The translations under genes were made by a program, and so were the position numbers. From assembly GCA_017543805.1 (NCBI GenBank), contig JAFYFK010000250.1, positions 1 to 5,398 on the forward strand: DNA of 5,398 nt, given 5' to 3'. The DNA is from Bacillota bacterium. GTDB lineage: Bacteria; Bacillota; Clostridia; Peptostreptococcales; Anaerovoracaceae. Positions 1-5,305 of the stretch are shown in pieces (position 1 is the first letter of the stretch; each line of letters starts with the position of its first letter). The notes beneath the pieces are model-generated. The model did no database searches. It was not told the DNA's origin and was given only the letters and a program-made list of their open reading frames with translations.

Positions 1-28
1 AATCATATAAATATGTCCGTCAGCAACG

Positions 29-58
29 TTGACCCGCGCGAAACATGTGATGTATAAT
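29..58 (+). promoter_or_regulatory. Sigma-A-type promoter of the aldolase gene
   Basis: A -35 box TTGACC (29-34, five of six consensus bases) is followed after 18 bp by a perfect -10 box TATAAT (53-58). Transcription would start near base 65, giving a 5' untranslated region of about 47 nt before the ATG at 112. I see no clear operator palindrome around it. Confidence 0.75.
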
Positions 59-97
59 AAATCGGTTTGATAAAACCAAACAATAATCGATAGAAAA

Positions 98-106
98 AAA
101 GGACGG
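98..106 (+). promoter_or_regulatory. Ribosome binding site of the aldolase gene
   Basis: A purine-rich AAAGGACGG lies 5 nt upstream of the ATG at 112. It is a moderate Shine-Dalgarno match, and it supports that ATG as the start. Confidence 0.6.
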
Positions 107-111
107 AAATT

Positions 112-897
112 ATGGGAAGCATTTATAAGGCAATAGCAGACAAGGGTTACGCTGTAGGCACCATTTCTCACAACAGGAGCCTTACGGCGGTCGAAGCGCT
201 GGGCGTTACCGGCCTTGACTACATCGTATTGGACATGGAACATTCGCCCCAGACCTGCGCTGAAGTCACCGGATACATCACCGCGGCTCACTCCTGCGGC
301 AAGGACGCGCTGGTCCGCGTTCCCGGCGTCACCAGAGCAGAAGTGCTGCACGTACTGGACGTAGGCGCTGACGGCGTTATCATCCCCTGCATCGAGGACA
401 TTTCCGAAGTAGAAGAGCTTATCGGCTACGCCAAGTTTGCTCCGCTCGGCAACCGCGGATACTGCATGAGCCGCGACGGAGACTGGAGCTTCGGACCGAT
501 GTACTGCGAAAAGGGTCTTCCCGGATATATGGAATACGCAAACAAGAACACCATCCTGATGCCTCAGTGCGAGACCGTCGGCTGCCTTGAGCAGATCGAG
601 AAGATCACCGCTCTGGAAGGCGTGGACGGCATCATGGTCGGCCCGTTCGACCTTTCCATCTCCATGGGCATCCCGGGACAGTTCGACAATCCGGAATTCA
701 AGGACGCTCTGCAGCACATCGCAGACGCCTGCAACAAGAACGGAAAGCTGCCGCTCATCTTCTCCAACAGCCTCGACACTCTCGCGATGAACTACAAGCA
801 GGGTTACAAGGCTCTCCTGTACACGCTGGACATCATGAGGATGATCAACGCGTTCAGAACAGACCTCGAATATCTCGAAAAGGGAACAAAGGCTTAG
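112..897 (+). CDS. HpcH/HpaI family class II aldolase (2-oxo-acid aldolase type)
   Basis: This 261-residue protein has the length and full motif set of the HpcH/HpaI aldolase/citrate lyase-beta family. These are cytosolic TIM-barrel enzymes that use a divalent metal to cleave or form 4-hydroxy-2-oxo acids, yielding pyruvate or a related keto acid plus an aldehyde. Motifs in order: D41-x-E-H44-S-P (H44 matches the catalytic base histidine of HpaI), V68-R69 (substrate-binding arginine), G85-A-D-G-V-I-I-P92, P111-L-G-N-R-G116, Q152-C-E154-T (metal-ligand glutamate) and G177-P-F-D180-L-S (metal-ligand aspartate). All the residues expected for catalysis are therefore present. The start is supported by the ribosome site at 98-106 and by normal family length. 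The gene is monocistronic, with its own promoter and terminator, so the context does not reveal the substrate. Related family members act on 2,4-dihydroxyhept-2-enedioate, 2-keto-3-deoxy sugar acids or 4-hydroxy-2-oxovalerate; I cannot choose among these. Confidence 0.92.
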   Translation: MGSIYKAIADKGYAVGTISHNRSLTAVEALGVTGLDYIVLDMEHSPQTCAEVTGYITAAHSCGKDALVRVPGVTRAEVLHVLDVGADGVIIPCIEDISEVEELIGYAKFAPLGNRGYCMSRDGDWSFGPMYCEKGLPGYMEYANKNTILMPQCETVGCLEQIEKITALEGVDGIMVGPFDLSISMGIPGQFDNPEFKDALQHIADACNKNGKLPLIFSNSLDTLAMNYKQGYKALLYTLDIMRMINAFRTDLEYLEKGTKA

Positions 898-910
898 GTT
901 CCCTGCTGAC

Positions 911-975
911 GGCGCCGGACGTGCAGATAGTCATGTCGGGCAGGACGGTATGACAGCATATCCGCGTTCGGCGCT
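911..975 (+). other. Imperfect long hairpin in the aldolase 3' untranslated region
   Basis: Several nested complementary blocks lie between the aldolase stop and its terminator: GCGCC 912-916 with GGCGC 970-974, GGA 917-919 with TCC 961-963, GTGC 921-924 with GCAT 956-959 (one G-T pair), GTCAT 930-934 with ATGAC 950-954, and GTC 935-937 with GAC 944-946 at the tip. Together they could fold the transcript into an irregular rod just before the terminator. I recognise no known RNA family, and such pairing can arise by chance in GC-rich DNA. Confidence 0.3.
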
Positions 976-986
976 CTGCCAATCAC

Positions 987-1011
987 AGCTCCGGGAAACC
1001 GGAGCTTTTTT
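987..1011 (+). terminator. Intrinsic terminator after the aldolase gene
   Basis: A perfect 8-bp stem, AGCTCCGG (987-994) and CCGGAGCT (999-1006), is capped by a GAAA tetraloop (995-998) and followed by a run of T to 1011. It is a textbook Rho-independent terminator, and it isolates the aldolase gene from the downstream lipoprotein gene. Confidence 0.93.
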
Positions 1012-1035
1012 GTTGCGGTTTTACTGTAAAGATAA

Positions 1036-1044
1036 TGGTATACT
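1036..1044 (+). promoter_or_regulatory. Extended -10 promoter directly upstream of the DUF4127 gene
   Basis: TGG-TATACT is an extended -10 element: TG at 1036-1037, one spacer base, then TATACT at 1039-1044 with five of six consensus bases. No good -35 box lies 16-18 bp upstream (TTGCGG at 1013-1018 would need a 20-bp spacer), which fits an extended -10 promoter. The predicted transcription start, about 7 nt after the box, falls at the ATG at 1051, so the message would be leaderless or nearly so. Confidence 0.55.
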
Positions 1045-1050
1045 AAACAT

Positions 1051-2940
1051 ATGAACAGCATAAAGAAATACATTTCCATACTTATATCTGCGGTGATGCT
1101 TCTGTCGTTTACGGCCTGCGGGGCTAAGCCGGCAAAGACAGAACCCGCGGCGCCCGCTCCGGCGATCACGCAGGGTGAGGTGCCGGAGCTGTCCACCACG
1201 GAGGAGCAGGTGCCCATAAGCCGCACGGTCGCGTATATTCCGCTGGACGACAGGCCGAGCAATTACGGCTGCATGTCATACCGCGCGCAGGCGCTGGGTT
1301 ACGGTATCGTAATGCCGGACGAAGATCTGTTTATCAACCGGCTTGACGGGCAGCCCGCCAATTCCGCCGGGACCCTGTGCGGCCAGCGGGAAAAGCTTTT
1401 CCAATGGCTTCTGGAGCAGGAGGAGAAGGGCTGCGATTATTATATTATTTCGCTCGACATGCTGCTCTCCGGCGGTCTTGTTAATTCCCGGTCGCTGAGC
1501 TCCGACTGGAACTTTGTATTTTCCGATGATTTTTACGATACGCCTGCGGGCAGGGCGTTTGAAGAAAGCGCCGGGCAGAGCAGGGAAGAGGGATACCGGG
1601 AAATGCAGATACTGCAGTACCTGTTTGACTGTCTCGGCTCCGATCCGGACAATCACGTCTGGCTGCTGGATACCGTCATGCGGCTGGCTCCGACTGTGGG
1701 CTATCCTACGGACCGCGGGCATGTCTGGACGATGGAGGAATACAACAGCGTCAGGTCTTACTACGCGCAGCCGCGCCTGCTCCCGGAGGACCCCGGCCGG
1801 GCTTTCCCGCCGGATTATTACGATATCGGGGAAGACGGGAATGAGCTGGACAAGAGCGCGTATGTTAAGGATCCCGGCCTGCTGACTCTCTGCAACCGGG
1901 CAAGGAGCCGCAAATTCCTTCTCAGCGACGCTCTGCTTTACTTTGCTTCGCTGGACGAAGCCGGAGTCTTTAACGTCCTCTTCGGCATCGACGATTCCGC
2001 CAACGAAAACTGCGTGCAGACCGGCGAGATCGGCTATATATGTTCCAGGCTCCGCGCCCGGGACGCGCTGCTTTCCGGCGTTGACGACATGGGATACAAG
2101 GCGATAGCCCGCATGTTCCTCGACGACATCGGCTGGGATCAGACCGCTGTGCGCATAGCGTACTTCGGCGGGGCTGAGGATGAGCCCGCCAGCCCGTTCG
2201 ACTATAAGAGCCTGGACCAGACCATGGAAGAGATAACGGAGTTCTTCAGGATCAGCCCGAATCCGCAATGGTCTTCCGCGGAGGGCGAATTCGACATATT
2301 TGTCCTGACCCATCCATCCGAGAGCATTAAGGAAGACGCCGAAGCAAAGGCTGAAGCCGTGGATGAGCTTATAAACGCGGTCAACAGCAGCCTTGAGAAA
2401 GGCCTTCCGACCGTCCTCATCGACGCGTCCAACCAGGGCTACGATAACTTCCCGCAATGCCTTGCGGAGAGAGTGCCGCAGCTCGGCAAACTGCTGGCCT
2501 ATTCAGGGCGTCTGGACCTGGCAAACCTTCTCGGCACATCCTTGAGCTACGCGGCTTCCCGTTACGCGTTCCTGCAGACCGGCGGATCTACGGAGCTGAC
2601 GGACGAAGCCCATATGCGGGTCATCGCGGATGTGCTGATCAGCGACATCTGCTACCGCAATTCGCTGCGCTATTCAATGGACAGCTACGTTAAAAACGAG
2701 CTCGGCGGGGATTACAACAACTTCTGCGCGCCTAAGATCGACATTGAAAAGGCGGTCAATTACGGCGCCGCGAACATTGAGCAGCTTTCATCCCCGCTGA
2801 TAGGAGCGCTGCAGGGCTGCAGCTTTGTCCGGGACCTGGATCCATACACGGAAGCGCCGTGGAAGCCTTTCAGACTCACAGCTTTCCGCTTCCCCTGGTA
2901 CCGGACATTCGAGTGCAGTTTCGGAATTTCCTTTCAATGA
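1051..2940 (+). CDS. DUF4127 family lipoprotein of unknown function
   Basis: This is a 629-residue protein with an N-terminal lipoprotein signal: charged start with K5-K6, a hydrophobic stretch to about residue 20, then F-T-A-C with C23 as the likely lipidated cysteine. A Pro/Ala/Glu/Thr-rich linker follows to about residue 58. It is therefore expected outside the cell, anchored to the membrane. The remainder carries the hallmarks of DUF4127: I63-P-L-D-D-R-P69, S134-L-D-M-L-L-S-G-G-L-V-N-S-R147, F311-G-I-D-D315, G373-G-A-E-D-E378, L456-I-D-A-S-N461, an A483-Y-S-G...N492-L-L-G-T496 block, and C-terminal F614-P-W-Y-R-T-F-E621. The biochemical role of the family is not known to me, and none is assigned. 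The Y-S-G-R-L-D block departs from the aromatic G-W-N-T form I recall for this position. The start is set by the signal peptide, because no Shine-Dalgarno sequence precedes it. A long open frame on the opposite strand (1276-2457) is a shadow of this gene. Confidence 0.85.
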   Translation: MNSIKKYISILISAVMLLSFTACGAKPAKTEPAAPAPAITQGEVPELSTTEEQVPISRTVAYIPLDDRPSNYGCMSYRAQALGYGIVMPDEDLFINRLDGQPANSAGTLCGQREKLFQWLLEQEEKGCDYYIISLDMLLSGGLVNSRSLSSDWNFVFSDDFYDTPAGRAFEESAGQSREEGYREMQILQYLFDCLGSDPDNHVWLLDTVMRLAPTVGYPTDRGHVWTMEEYNSVRSYYAQPRLLPEDPGRAFPPDYYDIGEDGNELDKSAYVKDPGLLTLCNRARSRKFLLSDALLYFASLDEAGVFNVLFGIDDSANENCVQTGEIGYICSRLRARDALLSGVDDMGYKAIARMFLDDIGWDQTAVRIAYFGGAEDEPASPFDYKSLDQTMEEITEFFRISPNPQWSSAEGEFDIFVLTHPSESIKEDAEAKAEAVDELINAVNSSLEKGLPTVLIDASNQGYDNFPQCLAERVPQLGKLLAYSGRLDLANLLGTSLSYAASRYAFLQTGGSTELTDEAHMRVIADVLISDICYRNSLRYSMDSYVKNELGGDYNNFCAPKIDIEKAVNYGAANIEQLSSPLIGALQGCSFVRDLDPYTEAPWKPFRLTAFRFPWYRTFECSFGISFQ

Positions 2941-3046
2941 CTGCATATTGTATTCCTGCTGTTCCGTACTTAACGCCGAGCCCGAGATCCGCAAGGTAGC
3001 CGGGTTCCATATGAGAGGAAGCATATAAAATATTTTGCTTTAAAAT

Positions 3047-3077
3047 GAGGAAACGGCTTGAAAAGAGTCGTTTCCTC
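3047..3077 (+). terminator. Long hairpin downstream of the DUF4127 gene, possible terminator
   Basis: GAGGAAACG (3047-3055) pairs perfectly with CGTTTCCTC (3069-3077). Four further inner pairs, including two G-T wobbles, leave a GAAAA loop at 3060-3064. It begins 106 nt after the DUF4127 stop and lies just outside the IS. The downstream tail (TGATATTATAAT) is AT-rich but has no clean T run, so termination may be weak or the hairpin may serve another purpose, such as stabilising the 3' end. The bases between the DUF4127 stop and this hairpin show no convincing gene. Confidence 0.5.
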
Positions 3078-3095
3078 TGATATTATAATCCCGTT

Positions 3096-3103
3096 TTTGA
3101 CAC
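3096..3103 (+). repeat. Left terminal inverted repeat of the IS
   Basis: TTTGACAC is the exact reverse complement of the right-end GTGTCAAA at 5073-5080. With a one-base gap the match extends to TTTGACAC(C)AT. It is the only good inverted match I find in the expected end positions flanking the transposase gene. Confidence 0.7.
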
Positions 3104-3117
3104 ATTCATAGAGTAAT

Positions 3118-3158
3118 AATAGCCGCAGCCCTAGTAATATCAAGGGCTTGCGGCTATT
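3118..3158 (+). terminator. Strong hairpin inside the left IS end, likely bidirectional terminator
   Basis: AATAGCCGCA (3118-3127) and GCCCT (3128-3132) pair with AGGGC (3143-3147) and TGCGGCTATT (3149-3158). This gives a 15-bp stem with a single bulged T at 3148 and a 10-nt loop. On the + strand it is followed by TTGTATTTTCTTC, a reasonable U-rich tail; on the - strand by ATTACTC. It lies past the transposase stop (3217 on the - strand), so it can end the transposase message and can also stop transcription entering the IS from the DUF4127 side. Confidence 0.75.
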
Positions 3159-3175
3159 GTATTTTCTTCGTGAAA

Positions 3176-3185
3176 TGCGTATATG
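3176..3185 (+). repeat. Left subterminal inverted repeat TGCGTATATG
   Basis: This 10-bp sequence recurs as its complement CATATACGCA at 5003-5012, next to the transposase promoter at the other end of the IS. It may be a transposase recognition site, but that is inference. Confidence 0.45.
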
Positions 3186-3216
3186 TTTGTGCTGTAAATA
3201 TTTTTAACAGTTTTGT

Positions 3217-4947
3217 CTAAATACCTTTAGATCTGCGATATATCCCAGCCATCGACTTCGAGGTGATTAGTTCATAGTCGGTCCTGAAGCCTGCATTCTC
3301 GTGAAGTGCGTCTGTAAGCTCAGTCCTTGTGTACGCAGGAATATAACCGTCTTTCCCAACTTTTCGCATCTGCATCCCTTTTAATGTCTTAATGATCTCA
3401 TCGTTAGTATACTTTTCACCAAGCTGTTTCTTTAGTATCTTGAATAGCATCAACGCCATGAAGCAGGTAAGGAAATGAGCTTTGATCCTGTCATCTCGTT
3501 GCAGGAATACAGGCCTCGCCTCAAACTCGCTCTTCATTATCCTGAAAGATTCTTCGATCTCCCATCTGTCATGGTTTATCCGTACTATCTCTTGCGGGCC
3601 GTCATCAAGGTTCGTGCAGACCGCGTAGAATCCATCGTATCTGGTCTCTCTGGCGATGAGGTCTTCGTCGAGCTGTATATGTGTTTTTTCCGCTATCTCA
3701 CCGTCTGCCGTCACCGCGGTGCTTTTGATGAACCTCTTTGCGTCATTAGGGGATGTCGTTTTTATGGATGAGGGTGATTCCATGTATTTGACGGCTCTTT
3801 GCAATTGCCTTTGCCGTATCTGCTGCTGGTAGGCCTTGTATTTCAGCGAATATGTGACGATCAGCGTCTGGTCGAAAGCGATGTCATGCTCCTCGTCCCA
3901 AGCTTCTATGTACATCTGTTTGTAGAAGGTCTTAGCTCTGTTCTCCTCTGTATCTTCAAGCGTGGATATGTCGATGAGTTCGCTGCTGCCATAGCACTTC
4001 CAGCCTTTGGGGTCCAGGCACCAGTCCTGACGATCCTTTTTCATCGACTTGATCGACTGGGTCGTTATGAAGCTGCGCTGCCCGTAATTATTGAATCTCC
4101 TGTTTGCTTCTGATGAGAGGCCGGCATCGGTGCATACGACAAACTTCGAAAGTTCGAAGTCTTTCATGATCTGCAGTTCCAAAGGTTTGAGCGAGAGCTG
4201 CTCGTTCTGGTTGCCGCTGTTTATGCAAAATGCCAAAGGGAAGCCTGACTTATCCATGAACAGGCCCATCTGGACTATGGGGCTTGGTCGGTGCTCTTTG
4301 CTTGGACCATACTGCCTTAGGCCTGATTCCTGTTCTGTCTCGAAAAAGTAGTTCGTGCAATCATAGAAGAGGACCCCGGTGCTCCTCTTGACGAGCTTCC
4401 TCGACCTTTTGTACAGCTCTGCCTGTATCTGATCCGAATGGTCTGAAAGGACGCTCAATGCCCTGTATACATGATGCAGCTCGAACGATGGCTGCTCCAG
4501 AAGTCCTTTTGATTGCTCATAACATGAAAGTTTGGAGGAAGGATAGAGCACCCTGCCATATATTAGACGTGAGAGGATCCCATCCAGATCATATTCGAAC
4601 GAGCTCGTCTTTTGTATCTTCCTGCAGACTGATGGGAGACCAAGGTCATGATATATCTTCTGAAGGAAAAGGTAGCCCGCGTTAAAGGACAATTGCTCAT
4701 CATGGTCGATGATCCTGTCTGTCTGGAACGGGATCAATACTTTGTGATCCTTTGATGACTCTTGCGCATTGAGTTTGTCGATGTATTCTTCAGCCCATTG
4801 GTCAGCATTTGAGACTCCGTATTTTAGCTTGATCTCGCTTTCATGACCAAGGTTCTCAACGATCTCTGTACTGCGTTTACCATCACGGCGTACATCGCGT
4901 ATGACATGGTATGTGGGGTCTTTAGACCGGCCTTTCATTAGACGCAT
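3217..4947 (-). CDS. IS1634-family DDE transposase
   Basis: This 576-residue transposase has the RNase H-like DDE fold of the IS4/IS1634 group and would cut and join the ends of the surrounding IS. The N-terminal part (about residues 1-65, with V30-E-N-L-G34) resembles the DNA-binding entry domain of the family. Catalytic residues by motif: D196 in F194-Y-D-C-T-N, D274 in C272-T-D-A-G-L, and E465 in R461-W-E-I-E-E-S-F-R-I-M-K472, which fits the R-x3-E-x6-K signature. The frame has no internal stop, so the enzyme may be active. The open frame extends 34 codons further upstream to 5049, but the ATG at 4947 is preferred. It has AGGAGG at the right distance and a promoter at 4985-5013 lying inside the extended frame, and the protein then begins at the usual place for the family. 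The stop is 121 bp from the left IS end. Confidence 0.93.
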   Translation of the reverse strand: MRLMKGRSKDPTYHVIRDVRRDGKRSTEIVENLGHESEIKLKYGVSNADQWAEEYIDKLNAQESSKDHKVLIPFQTDRIIDHDEQLSFNAGYLFLQKIYHDLGLPSVCRKIQKTSSFEYDLDGILSRLIYGRVLYPSSKLSCYEQSKGLLEQPSFELHHVYRALSVLSDHSDQIQAELYKRSRKLVKRSTGVLFYDCTNYFFETEQESGLRQYGPSKEHRPSPIVQMGLFMDKSGFPLAFCINSGNQNEQLSLKPLELQIMKDFELSKFVVCTDAGLSSEANRRFNNYGQRSFITTQSIKSMKKDRQDWCLDPKGWKCYGSSELIDISTLEDTEENRAKTFYKQMYIEAWDEEHDIAFDQTLIVTYSLKYKAYQQQIRQRQLQRAVKYMESPSSIKTTSPNDAKRFIKSTAVTADGEIAEKTHIQLDEDLIARETRYDGFYAVCTNLDDGPQEIVRINHDRWEIEESFRIMKSEFEARPVFLQRDDRIKAHFLTCFMALMLFKILKKQLGEKYTNDEIIKTLKGMQMRKVGKDGYIPAYTRTELTDALHENAGFRTDYELITSKSMAGIYRRSKGI

Positions 4948-4955
4948 AGTGGGAT

Positions 4956-4961
4956 CCTCCT
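4956..4961 (-). promoter_or_regulatory. Ribosome binding site of the transposase gene (decides the start)
   Basis: On the - strand this reads AGGAGG, a perfect Shine-Dalgarno core, 8 nt upstream of the ATG at 4947. It supports that start over the in-frame ATG at 5049, which has no comparable site and lies upstream of the promoter. Confidence 0.85.
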
Positions 4962-4984
4962 CAAGATACTGTGTTCGTAAGGAT

Positions 4985-5013
4985 ATTATACCACTATATA
5001 CGCATATACGCAA
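4985..5013 (-). promoter_or_regulatory. Transposase promoter with extended -10
   Basis: Read on the - strand, a perfect TATAAT (4985-4990) is preceded by TGG (4991-4993), giving an extended -10. A weak -35-like TTGCGT (5008-5013) stands 17 bp upstream. Transcription should begin near 4978, about 30 nt before the ATG. The tandem ATATACGC repeats fill the spacer and the -35 region, so a protein bound to them could block the promoter. Confidence 0.7.
4996..5012 (-). repeat. Two tandem ATATACGC repeats over the transposase promoter
   Basis: On the + strand ATATACGC occurs at 4996-5003 and again at 5004-5011, followed by A at 5012. The second copy is part of the 10-bp inverted match to 3176-3185. 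The copies lie in the spacer and -35 region of the transposase promoter, and one inverted copy lies near the opposite IS end. That arrangement would suit transposase binding or autoregulation. Confidence 0.5.
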
Positions 5014-5035
5014 TACGTAATATTGATATTTGCGT

Positions 5036-5058
5036 AAAAAAATAGCCATTGCAAGGCT
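5036..5058 (-). terminator. Weak inward-facing terminator-like hairpin near the right IS end
   Basis: On the - strand a short stem AGCC (5058-5055) and GGCT (5047-5044) with a 7-nt loop is followed by A and seven T (5042-5036). It lies upstream of the transposase promoter, where it could stop transcripts entering the IS from the right. The stem has only 4 bp, so it may be inactive. Confidence 0.3.
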
Positions 5059-5072
5059 TTTCGGGTTTCATG

Positions 5073-5080
5073 GTGTCAAA
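5073..5080 (+). repeat. Right terminal inverted repeat of the IS
   Basis: GTGTCAAA is the exact reverse complement of the left-end TTTGACAC at 3096-3103. The reading frame of the neighbouring regulator remnant becomes recognisable only a few bases outside this point, which independently supports it as the IS edge. Confidence 0.7.
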
Positions 5081-5223
5081 CTTCCGCGGATTACTTGATT
5101 GGTTTAACAGATCAGATACAAAGCCATAAGAAAGACAACGCGTTTATGCTGAATGAAGACGATAAGATTTCTTTACAGGAATATGAATCATTTTTACTCT
5201 GGAAAAAGAAACATTCTAAATAG
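5081..5223 (+). pseudogene. 3' remnant of an XRE-type (HTH) regulator gene cut by the IS
   Basis: From the codon at 5083 an open frame of 46 residues runs to TAG at 5221-5223. It begins S-A-D-Y-L-I-G-L-T-D-Q, the characteristic end of the XRE/Cro-C1 helix-turn-helix domain in Clostridia, where V-S-x-D-Y-L-L-G-x-T-D closes the fold. A charged tail follows, ending in L-L-W-K-K-K-H-S-K. The DNA-binding helices that should come before are absent, because the right end of the IS lies immediately upstream. They are not found left of the IS either, in bases 2941-3095. The fragment has no promoter or start codon of its own that I can see, so it is probably dead. The family assignment rests on about 10 residues and is fair rather than certain. 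An ATG at 5146 could open only 25 codons. Confidence 0.6.
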
Positions 5224-5256
5224 TTATTTTTATTGAATTAAAGCTATAATATAAAC

Positions 5257-5283
5257 AAAAACGGAGTCATTTGACTCCGTTTT
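5257..5283. terminator. Bidirectional intrinsic terminator between convergent genes
   Basis: ACGGAGTC (5261-5268) and GACTCCGT (5273-5280) form a perfect 8-bp stem around an ATTT loop, flanked by AAAA (5257-5260) and TTT (5281-5283), which lengthen the stem or act as tails. On the - strand the tail reads TTTTTGTTTAT, the stronger U-run, so its main client is probably the gene ending at 5306. On the + strand it closes the regulator remnant. Confidence 0.88.
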
Positions 5284-5305
5284 GCGTAATTATCGATGTT
5301 TGTTT

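Larger units (their letters stand above)
3096..5080 (-). mobile_element. IS1634-family insertion sequence, about 1985 bp
   Basis: The element is bounded by the 8-bp inverted repeats TTTGACAC (3096-3103) and GTGTCAAA (5073-5080), and it contains a single full-length DDE transposase on the - strand. Size, gene content and transposase type fit the IS1634 family. The element is AT-richer than the genes to its left. Inside the ends lie a strong hairpin (3118-3158) and a short hairpin with a run of A (5036-5058), plus inverted copies of TGCGTATATG (3176-3185; complement at 5003-5012). I find no direct repeat of the target: the flanks read AATCCCGTT on the left and CTTCCGCGG on the right. The boundaries are inferred from the repeats alone, so they could be off by a few bases. 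Confidence 0.78.

Noticed and set aside
1276..2457. A 393-codon open frame antisense to the DUF4127 gene
   Set aside because: It lies wholly inside the DUF4127 gene, whose frame carries family motifs and a signal peptide. The antisense protein shows no recognisable domain, and its length is explained by GC-rich codons on the other strand.
2825..3028. A + strand frame overlapping the end of the DUF4127 gene, suggesting a frameshifted C-terminus
   Set aside because: The DUF4127 frame already reaches the expected C-terminal P-W-x-R-T-F-E motif and stops soon after, so no frameshift is needed. The other frame has no recognisable content.
3041..3080. A tiny frame from the ATG at 3046, considered as the lost 5' part of the XRE gene
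   Set aside because: It gives only 11 residues before TGA, is part of the hairpin, and has no resemblance to an XRE N-terminus.
4948..5049. A 34-residue N-terminal extension of the transposase starting at the ATG at 5049
   Set aside because: It crosses the predicted promoter and IS end repeats and lacks a ribosome site. The ATG at 4947 has AGGAGG 8 nt upstream and gives a protein with the usual family start.
5023..5100. An outward-facing promoter at the right IS end driving the regulator remnant
   Set aside because: The -35-like sequences TTGATA (5023-5028), TTGCGT (5030-5035) and TTGCAA (5049-5054) have no -10 box at a workable distance downstream.
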